From positions 1 to 13,803 of the forward strand of contig FLMG01002946.1 of assembly GCA_900088475.1 (NCBI GenBank): DNA of 13,803 nucleotides. The letters run 5' to 3'. Shown here one piece after another: positions 8,433 to 13,803 of the stretch. This stretch comes from Hyphochytrium catenoides (Eukaryota; Sar; Hyphochytriomycetes; Hyphochytriales; Hyphochytriaceae). The position numbers were made by a program, and so were the translations under genes. Every line of letters starts with the position of its first letter. Positions within the stretch are counted from its first letter, which is position 1. Below the pieces are notes generated by a model. That model had not been told where the DNA came from and searched no databases. It saw nothing but the letters and a program-made list of their open reading frames with translations.

Positions 8433-8699
8433 GCTCTCTCTCGCTCTCTCTCTCTCTCGCTCTCTGTGCCGGTCTCTCTCTCTGTCTCCCTCTCTCTCTC
8501 TTTCATCTTATTTGTTTCTTTCTCTCCCTCTCTCTCTCTGTCTCTCTCTCTCTCTATCATCTTAATCTCTGTCTCTCCCTCTCTGCCTCTTTCGTCTTTT
8601 GGTTTCTCTCTCTCTCTCTCTCGCTCTCTCGTTCTCTTTCCCTTTCTCTCTCTCTCCTCCGTCTTTTTCTTTCTCTCTCTCATGCTCTGATGTAAACCA
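8098..8699. other. CT-rich spacer with no supported gene
   Basis: The segment 8100-8380 is pyrimidine-biased mixed sequence. It includes a diverged second copy (8186-8226) of the GTCCTTGGTC...ATGTCTTCTC segment at 8082-8109. The segment 8385-8690 is almost pure interrupted CT repeat, with a (TC)13 core at 8407-8432. Frames on both strands across this part encode only SL or RE runs and are not called. Confidence 0.6.
8407..8432. repeat. (TC)n microsatellite
   Basis: This is a pure TC tract of 26 bases at the core of the interrupted CT stretch that ends near 8690. Confidence 0.95.
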
Positions 8700-8911
8700 T
8701 CCGTACAGTGCTGAACCTCTGGGAGACCGCTTTGGTATCAACCTGGAGGTATCATGGATAATCTGGTCCCATCGCTAATATAACAACAGCATGTGGAACA
8801 CCGATGCTGAATATGGCCGACACTAGATGATGGCGCACTGTAATACTACTGGTACTCGAAGGCTAGCGATAACTATAGAGAAATTTTTTTGCCCCTGTTG
8901 ACTACCGTTTT

Positions 8912-9187
8912 ATGGGCTTCGCTCTCCCTTTGGGCACACGTTGGCATCGCAGTAGCTCTACGCTTTGCTCCAGTCTTCTCATCAGAGGGAAGGTAGTTCT
9001 CGTTGTACGTGGACATCCGGAGGAAGTCAAGCTAGCAGGGTCGCGCTATCTTTTATCTTTTATAGGTGGAAGCCCTGCCTCGGATCAGCAGACTCCATGT
9101 CTTCTGGGTAGAACTCTTCCTTTGGGAAGAAATTCTCTTTGGCACTTGCAACTGCGGAACGTATCAGGAGGGAAACCTGAAGGATAA
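8912..9187 (+). CDS. Hypothetical 91-codon open frame (doubtful)
   Basis: This ATG-started frame encodes a 91-residue sequence of normal complexity (begins MGFALPLGTRWH, includes GKVVLVVRGHPEEVKLAG). I do not recognise it. It has no signal peptide or membrane segment, and an overlapping frame is open at 9066-9311. It could be a small gene, an exon or a chance frame in the composition island; chance is at least as likely. Confidence 0.15.
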   Translation: MGFALPLGTRWHRSSSTLCSSLLIRGKVVLVVRGHPEEVKLAGSRYLLSFIGGSPASDQQTPCLLGRTLPLGRNSLWHLQLRNVSGGKPEG

Positions 9188-9569
9188 AGTTACGCCCAAA
9201 CAGGTAACACTACCACTAGCGGCGCACACAGTGGTGGTAGTAGCGAAAAGGCTCACTTACCGCCGCATCTCGGTCCAACCCCACAGGTTAGAGGGCTACG
9301 ATGCTCGATGACGTTGGCCCCGCGTTCTATTGCCTATTAAAGGGCGTGCTCTGGCTGCGCAGCACCAAGTGCCGGAGGCCCCACCAGGTCTGCGTGTGTC
9401 GGTGGGCTCACCTCGGAGCAGCCCTCTTTCCGAGCAGTAGTCTTAATTTAAGGGCCCTCATCTCTCTCTTCGTATTACTGAGTGCCAAACAGCACCCGTA
9501 GTCGGTATTCTACTCCGTACTTGGTTGAGGTCCGCACCATGGCCACTCTTTGACCGTTCTGTTTTTTAA

Positions 9570-9577
9570 TATAAATA
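9570..9577 (+). promoter_or_regulatory. TATA-box-like TATAAATA
   Basis: A perfect TATAAATA follows a T-rich run (GTTTTTTAATATAAATAGG). It matches the core eukaryotic TATA box, but no plus-strand gene follows within 1 kb. It could be an orphan promoter of a decayed element or a chance match. Confidence 0.25.
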
Positions 9578-9604
9578 GGTGACCGCAGCAACCATTCACA
9601 GCTA

Positions 9605-10009
9605 TTACCCCACCAGGAGGACCGAAAACCCTTCCGCACTCTGCTCCATCCTTGCAGGGATCTCGTTCATAGTTTGCAGCACAGTTTGCTGATAGATCAA
9701 GGGCTCAGTACGCTCCATACCATGGTTCATTACGGCAATAACAATATACTCTCTTCTTGAACTATAGAAGAAGCAAAATAATGGTAGCAGAGACGGCGAG
9801 CGAGCCTGTAGCGTTAACCTCTGGATCGGTGGTACGCTAGATCTAAATCTGCTACTTGTAAGGGTGGCATCTTTGTTGACCCTTCTTCGTTCACTGCTGC
9901 AGAGTATCTTATCAGCCGGGGCATCCTCTAGCTCAAACACGTCATCATGAGCGCGAAGTAAGGCTAACCCTAAGCCCAAAGCAAGAAGCACTGGAATCAG
10001 TGGCCTCAT
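9605..10009 (-). CDS. Hypothetical small secreted protein or its first exon (134 aa)
   Basis: The frame starts with ATG at 10009-10007 and ends with TAA at 9607-9605. The first 20 residues (MRPLIPVLLALGLGLALLRA) form a convincing signal peptide: one basic residue, a long Leu/Gly/Ala core, then polar HDDVFELEDAPADKI. The rest is of normal complexity, with a single Cys shortly after the acidic segment, and matches nothing I recognise. The frame lies in the composition island, away from CT repeats, so it is not a microsatellite artefact. Against it: short length, no recognisable domain, AT-rich sequence directly upstream, and part of the hydrophobic core coded by a telomere-like CCCTAA stretch. 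It could be a first exon with unseen introns, a relic, or chance. Confidence 0.3.
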   Translation of the reverse strand: MRPLIPVLLALGLGLALLRAHDDVFELEDAPADKILCSSERRRVNKDATLTSSRFRSSVPPIQRLTLQARSPSLLPLFCFFYSSRREYIVIAVMNHGMERTEPLIYQQTVLQTMNEIPARMEQSAEGFSVLLVG

Positions 10010-10258
10010 CAATTATATATTATTAGTTGCCACGACCCGAGCCGCCCTACTTATGCGTGACTACACTGGCCTTGTTAGATGGTGCTATTAGGGCTAACTC
10101 TCCTAACCCTAAACCCCTAAGCCTCATCGCTCATCGATAGTCACTAATAAAGGTCATCTTCTTTATCGCTCACTGCCGCCTTTATCATGGGGTCAGCAGA
10201 TAGCGCCGTACCGATGATGAGTCTGAAAGCTGGCGACTGGCGTTAGCGGTCATCGTGC

Positions 10259-10537
10259 TCAGTAGTGACTGGTGATGATAGCAAGTTGACCAGGCAAGGA
10301 GGCTGAAGAAGATTGCCTCTTCTTACAGCTTGCTGATCCTATGTGATTCAATATATTTCCCTGTAGCTCAGAAGACCTCAGACTCTGTATTGTAGAGTTT
10401 CTGAGCCTATTCTTCTCATATAGAGCTTGTGTTTCGTGACAGAGCTTGACAGCTCTGAGCTTATCTTCCTCTGCAACTCTATCTTTGCTTTCAGAGTCAA
10501 GGCAGGATAACGGGATGATATGAAGCACGGAGACTGC
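10259..10537 (-). pseudogene. Open frame without ATG, possible exon or relic
   Basis: The minus-strand frame is open from just after a stop at 10540-10538 down to a stop at 10261-10259 and has no ATG. The peptide is of ordinary complexity and looks helical (SESKDRVAEEDKLRAVKLCH and following). It may be an internal exon or a decayed coding fragment; no family is recognised and chance remains likely. Confidence 0.15.
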
Positions 10538-10741
10538 CTAGTACTTTACGACAGCATAACATCTGCTGCAGTGACAAGCCCTAGATGCTTTAGACATGGA
10601 TGACTAATAGGTTTCATATATTTCATTCATTGAATGATTCCACCCTGGCACGAGGGAGCTACCACGTTCTGATCGAATTATTCCATTTTTGAAATAAATA
10701 CTGCCCGTTGTAACCGTCGAGCTGATGGCTTTCCTTTTCTC

Positions 10742-10752
<11 letters not shown>

Positions 10753-10798
<46 letters not shown>
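10753..10798. repeat. (CT)n microsatellite
   Basis: This is a pure CT tract of 46 bases (23 units), one of the two longest in the window. It marks the right edge of the composition island. Confidence 0.97.
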
Positions 10799-10810
<12 letters not shown>

Positions 10811-10919
10811 ATCTGTCTGTCTCCGTCCTCTCCGATTCTCACCTTCTTTCTCTGTTGGTTGTGCTTTCTCTCTTGTTCTCTCAGTCTTTTCATCCGCCTC
10901 CTCGCTCCACTCTTTCCCT

Positions 10920-10949
10920 GCCAGCGCTTCTACTGCCAGCGCTTCTACT
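10920..10949. repeat. 15-bp perfect tandem duplication
   Basis: The unit GCCAGCGCTTCTACT occurs twice in a row at 10920-10934 and 10935-10949. Frames are open on both strands here, so it would encode a five-residue repeat either way, but no gene is supported. Confidence 0.95.
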
Positions 10950-11029
10950 GACCTAATAAAGCAAGAGTCCAACGGACAAAGCCGAACCCACTCGAACCGA
11001 CATGATCAGAGGTAAAGGGAAGAACTGGG

Positions 11030-11502
11030 AGAACTGGGAGAGAAAGAGAGAGAGAGAGTGAGAGAGAGAGAGAGAGCAGATAAGACAAGGTAAACATGAC
11101 AACTAGGAGAGAGAAGACAAACAGAGCGCCAAGCGCGATGGCACGACGGATCATTGAGGGCGTTTCATGGGCATCAGATGGCCTAGACAGAGAGAAAAGG
11201 GATAGCTACTTATAGAAAGGAGTGAATGGGAAAGGAAGAAAAGAGGCATAGAGAGAGAGACAGAGCGGCAGTAGCGAGGAGAGAGACAGAGAGAGAGACA
11301 GATTGAGAACAGAAAAAGAGAGAGGAAGAGGGAGCAAGAGGAGGAGGAGACAAGAGAGGAAAGACCTGCAATTGCTCCCTTGCTTGCGGTCCAGTGGTCA
11401 TCTCCTCCCACGCCTCTGCCGCTCGTCACGTTTCTCCGAGAGAAAGAAAACAAGGAAAGAAAAGGAGACGGCTCGAGAGAGGGACAAGATATAGAGAGAA
11501 CC
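11030..11502. other. Purine-rich leader of the second secreted-protein gene
   Basis: The plus strand is GA-rich at 11035-11080 and 11200-11365, then mixed, then GA-rich again up to the ATG at 11503. No ATG lies between 11224 and 11503, so a transcript starting in this interval would have an unobstructed leader, unlike the gene at 1394. A frame on the minus strand (about 10945-11154) begins with a hydrophobic stretch but then becomes repeat-derived LS runs and is not called. Confidence 0.4.
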
Positions 11503-12351
11503 ATGCAGAGACGTTGGCTTCTCTCCTCCTGGCTTTTTGTTGGTCTTCTTGTTCTAGCTACAGAGCTTTCTCTCTCTCTTCCGGAAGAGGGCATTTCTTG
11601 GTCAGGTCCTCATCTCCGTTCACTGCTGGTAGGCCAGGAGAGAAAGCAAGAAGAAGAAAGAGTAAACCCTTCTCCTCTTTTGAGACAAACCTTGGAAATC
11701 CAAGTGGAAATAAAGGTTAGAGATGTCTCTCTCTTTGGAAAGCCAAACAAGAGAGACGGAACGGGGGAAGAAGAGAAGGAAAGGGAGAGAAGGGAACGCG
11801 TGAGTCAGCTGCTTCCAGACGAAAGAGAAAAGGACATCTCTGCCCCGGAGAAGAGAGAAGAAGAGCAAGAGCAAGAAGTTCCTTCTTCTTCTCCTGTTCC
11901 TGGAGCCGTAGTCAGCGCGGAAGAGAGACAAGACCAGGAAAAGCAAGAGAGGAGTCTTCCTCTCTCTTCTTCTGTGGCTGATGCCGAAGGAACTGAGGAC
12001 GGAAAGAAAGAAGAGGAGAATGGAGAGAAGACAGAAGGAAATGGAGAAGAGGAAAAGGGGCAAGAGGCAAACATTTCTTCTGGAGAGGGTCAAGGAGCAA
12101 AGGATGCTCAAGGGGAGACCATCTCTCCTCCTACCGCGGTTAACCAGGAAGAGCCAATTCCTGACGGGACAGAGGTGGGGAATGTGGTGGAAGAGAGAGG
12201 AAAAGAAGAAGAAGAAGAGAGAGACGAGGGAGAAATTTTCAACTCTCTCTCTTCTGGCTGTGCTACTCTCCAGCCAGTTCCTTGTCAAGATGGAAACGAA
12301 GGCCCTTGTTACCAATGCCAACCTGGAGATAGACGCCTCAGGCTGGCCTAG
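11503..12351 (+). CDS. Predicted secreted acidic low-complexity protein with C-terminal cysteine cluster (unknown family)
   Basis: The product is 282 residues of unknown function. ATG 11503 is the first ATG in frame, has an A at -3 (GAACCATGC), and begins a clear signal peptide: MQRRW, then a hydrophobic core to about residue 20, with cleavage likely between 19 and 26. HLRS follows at 37-40, then EEER at 50-53, then a strand-like segment LEIQVEIKVR at 64-73. Residues of about 85-245 are Glu/Lys/Arg/Gln-rich low-complexity sequence with one N-glycosylation sequon (N190). The tail holds four cysteines at 253, 261, 269 and 272 (Cx7Cx7CxxC), ten residues from the end. The N-terminal order of signal peptide, HLRS, amphipathic strand and acidic repeat mirrors the gene at 1394-4192. 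An additional 3' exon completing a cysteine-rich domain cannot be excluded. It is convergent with the fungalysin gene. Confidence 0.7.
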   Translation: MQRRWLLSSWLFVGLLVLATELSLSLPEEGISWSGPHLRSLLVGQERKQEEERVNPSPLLRQTLEIQVEIKVRDVSLFGKPNKRDGTGEEEKERERRERVSQLLPDEREKDISAPEKREEEQEQEVPSSSPVPGAVVSAEERQDQEKQERSLPLSSSVADAEGTEDGKKEEENGEKTEGNGEEEKGQEANISSGEGQGAKDAQGETISPPTAVNQEEPIPDGTEVGNVVEERGKEEEEERDEGEIFNSLSSGCATLQPVPCQDGNEGPCYQCQPGDRRLRLA

Positions 12352-12398
12352 CTTGAGGAGAAAGCAATCATAATGAGAGGAAAGGGCAGCGCGAGAGC

Positions 12399-12419
12399 GA
12401 GAGAGAGAGAGAGAGAGAG
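12399..12419. repeat. (GA)n microsatellite
   Basis: This is a pure GA tract of about 21 bases, some 50 bases after the stop codon of the acidic secreted-protein gene and thus probably in its 3' untranslated region. Confidence 0.95.
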
Positions 12420-12614
12420 GAAGAGTAAGAAGACAAAAGAGAAAAGGAATGCACGATATCTCCTTTCAACTAATAAGCAACTCGACAGTACTAGGCAGTG
12501 CTTTTATCGCTCATGCTGAGAATCAAGTGCCAATCTCTCTCTCTCTCTCTCCTACTAGTCCACCGTCATCAGTGATCCCTCTTTTTAGTTTTCCCTGTGT
12601 CTCTTCTTCTTATC

Positions 12615-12685
12615 AAGAGCCTCTCTCTCTTCCTCTCTCCTGTCCCTCTTTTTCTCATGAAGAGCCTCTCTCTCTTCCTCTCTCC
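12615..12685. repeat. 45-bp imperfect tandem duplication
   Basis: AAGAGCCTCTCTCTCTTCCT begins units at 12615 and 12660, and identity holds for 26 bases of the second unit. In one plus-strand frame this gives a repeated EPLSLPLS peptide, but the sequence is simple enough to do so by chance. Confidence 0.9.
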
Positions 12686-12926
12686 CAGCAGTAGTGGCAG
12701 CCATCATTAGAAGATGTCACTTTGTCTCATTGAAGCTTAAAAATGTTAAGAAGAAAGCGATGAAGACGAAAATATTTTGTTTCTTTCTCTCTGTCTTTTC
12801 CTCCTCATGTCTTTTTCTTTCCTTTCCTTTCCATCTCCTCACGGCACAAAGTGACCCCATATCTTTCTCTCTCCCTCCGTCCAGCCTCTCACTCTCTCCT
12901 TCTTTCCACCTTCTTTTTCATTAGAA

Positions 12927-12962
<36 letters not shown>
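12927..12962. repeat. (TC)n microsatellite abutting the fungalysin stop codon
   Basis: This is a TC tract of about 36 bases with one TTT interruption. It ends three bases from the stop codon of the minus-strand metallopeptidase, so it reads as GAGAGA at the start of that gene's 3' untranslated region. Confidence 0.95.
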
Positions 12963-12964
12963 CC

Positions 12965-13803
12965 TTACACCACTGTCCCAGTCGCTGCGGCCACGCCACC
13001 AGCTGCGGGAACAGACGCTGCACCGGTTGTTGCTCCGCCGGCGCCACAGCCTTGAGGGACATCAAAAGCGTCCTCTAACGCCGTCTCGCTGGCAGAGAGA
13101 CCGAGTCCTCTCTTAGCAAAGCCGGTCCAGATCTCACACTGGTTCGCGCCTTTGTTATTCGCCAGATCTGCCATCAGAATCGCGTCTCTGGCCTGGACGA
13201 AGGTCGGATTGCAAGGCTGAAGCTTCATTCCGTCGATGACGAGCTGCATGGCCACAGTGTTCCCCTTCCCGCTCTGCACCGCCTTCACATCTGCGGAGAA
13301 GCCCAGCTTGTCCACGAGGTTCCAGTAGACTTCCATCAGAAGAGACGTCCAGATCTCTCCAATGGCGTGGACTTCCTGGTTCTTTGGATCTTGCATGGAC
13401 GCGAAGGTCAGAGGATTCACTTGGAGAGACGTCGAGTAAGGGAACTTCCTCAGCCCAGCAGCCTTTCCGCTGACATACGAGCCAGTCACGAAGGTTGTCG
13501 TCCGCGTATCGGTGGATTTGGCTCTTAGAGCAATGGCAAAGAAGTCTGACCATCCCTCGCCCATCCCGCCGGCCTCTACGGATGACAGACAGTTCGCGTT
13601 GGCAGCTCCTCCCGTCAGCCGATTGGACAGGCCGTGAGTCAGCTCATGGACGACCACATCGTCCTCAAGGGCGCCATCTCTGTTGGGCGTCGTGAAGTCA
13701 AAGATAAACATGCGCATGCGCCCGGGCTTGCCATCGGGAGGAGCGGCAAAGTTAGCGTTGTTCTTTCCACTTCCGTCCTGCGCCGTGGCGATGACAGGAT
13801 CGT
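12965..13803 (-). CDS. Fungalysin, M36 family zinc metallopeptidase, C-terminal part (5' end beyond window)
   Basis: This is an extracellular endopeptidase of the fungalysin (M36) family, secreted as a zymogen with an N-terminal propeptide. The window holds 278 complete codons; full-length family members run to about 600 residues or more, so the signal peptide and propeptide lie past position 13803. The frame stays open to the edge, reading into NANFAAPPDGKPGRMRMFIF, a typical segment just before the catalytic helix, so ATG 13717 is internal and not the start. The zinc motif HELTH is coded at 13648-13634 and is followed by GLSNRLTGG. The third zinc ligand is the first Glu of EGWSD (13558-13556). 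The conserved C-terminal part NPTFVQARDAILMAD, CEIW and FAKRGLGLSA is present. After the usual end near FDVPQGCG comes a Gly/Ala/Thr/Val-rich tail of about 23 residues. No frameshift or intron is visible. All expected catalytic residues in this part are intact, so it is probably functional. Confidence 0.97.
   Translation of the reverse strand, partial: DPVIATAQDGSGKNNANFAAPPDGKPGRMRMFIFDFTTPNRDGALEDDVVVHELTHGLSNRLTGGAANANCLSSVEAGGMGEGWSDFFAIALRAKSTDTRTTTFVTGSYVSGKAAGLRKFPYSTSLQVNPLTFASMQDPKNQEVHAIGEIWTSLLMEVYWNLVDKLGFSADVKAVQSGKGNTVAMQLVIDGMKLQPCNPTFVQARDAILMADLANNKGANQCEIWTGFAKRGLGLSASETALEDAFDVPQGCGAGGATTGAASVPAAGGVAAATGTVV

Larger units (their letters stand above)
8700..10735. other. Island of normal base composition between CT tracts
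   Basis: Over about 2 kb the CT/GA simple sequence that dominates the window almost disappears and base composition is balanced. The edges are abrupt, at about 8695 and 10735, next to long CT tracts. No terminal inverted repeat, target-site duplication, reverse transcriptase or transposase motif was found by eye. Contents are short open frames (8912-9187 plus, 9605-10009 minus, 10259-10537 minus), a TATA-box-like TATAAATA at 9570-9577, and a few telomere-like CCCTAA words. It may be a decayed insertion, an LTR-type remnant, or simply a non-repetitive intergenic segment. Confidence 0.45.
12352..12926. other. Convergent intergenic spacer, repeat-rich
   Basis: The segment 12352-12450 is GA-rich with a (GA)n core at 12399-12419; the segment from 12536 onward is mostly T/C-rich. 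An ATG-started 81-codon frame at 12449-12694 spans a 45-bp duplication and encodes SL/PL-rich sequence without a domain, so I leave it uncalled. The spacer is expected to contain the 3' ends of both flanking genes. Confidence 0.5.

Noticed and set aside
8731-8745. TGGTATCAAC as an LTR-retrotransposon primer-binding site
   Set aside because: It resembles an initiator-tRNA primer site only partly, and no LTR end, gag or pol sequence lies next to it.
11620-12321. 233-codon minus-strand frame opposite the acidic secreted-protein gene
   Set aside because: It is the antisense of GAG/AAG-rich codons, giving Leu/Phe/Ser-rich sequence. The plus strand has the signal peptide and good start context.
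12449-12694. 81-codon ATG frame with a repeated EPLSLPLS
   Set aside because: It lies in the expected 3' region of the preceding gene, and its repeat follows from a 45-bp CT-rich duplication. There is no domain or signal.
1-13803. tRNA, rRNA or CRISPR arrays
   Set aside because: No B-box (GGTTCGANNCC) with cloverleaf context, no rRNA core sequence and no regularly spaced palindromic repeats with unique spacers were found by eye.

Overview
This is a eukaryotic window, most likely from an early-diverging (chytrid or zygomycete-type) fungus. The clearest evidence is the partial M36 fungalysin metallopeptidase on the minus strand at the right edge. Its HELTH zinc motif, GEGWSD zinc-ligand segment and SNRLTGG context are typical of fungal fungalysins. 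The placement is an inference: M36 enzymes also occur in bacteria and a few other eukaryotes, and nothing here fixes a genus. Genes appear single, widely spaced and without visible introns. The intergenic DNA is dominated by (CT)n/(GA)n simple sequence, so stop-free frames are common by chance and most long frames there carry no weight.

Layout. 1-378 is ordinary-composition DNA with no gene. 389-1263 is a GA-rich then CT-rich leader. 1394-4192 (+) encodes a 932-residue predicted secreted protein of unknown family. It is extremely Ser/Ala/Pro/Glu-rich and carries ten copies of a tryptophan-centred acidic motif (DGSADWE). 4193-8690 is gene-poor pyrimidine/purine switching DNA holding three minisatellites (12-, 59- and 66-bp units). 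8700-10735 is an island of normal base composition; it lacks recognisable genes but contains a 134-codon minus-strand frame with a good signal peptide. 10736-11502 is again CT then GA repeat. 11503-12351 (+) encodes a second predicted secreted acidic protein of 282 residues. 12352-12964 is repeat-rich spacer. 12965-13803 (-) is the C-terminal part of the fungalysin, convergent with the preceding gene and cut by the window edge.

The three supported genes all point outside the cell: two have signal peptides and fungalysins are secreted proteases. The two plus-strand genes share an N-terminal layout: signal peptide, then HLRS, then a short strand-like segment of the form (V/L)E(L/I)..V.(L/I)KV(K/R), then acidic low-complexity sequence. 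They may be members of one undescribed secreted family. That is the best candidate for novelty here, but the shared segment is short and the rest is low-complexity, so it remains a hypothesis. There is no evidence of operon-type linkage, RNA genes, CRISPR or intact mobile elements.
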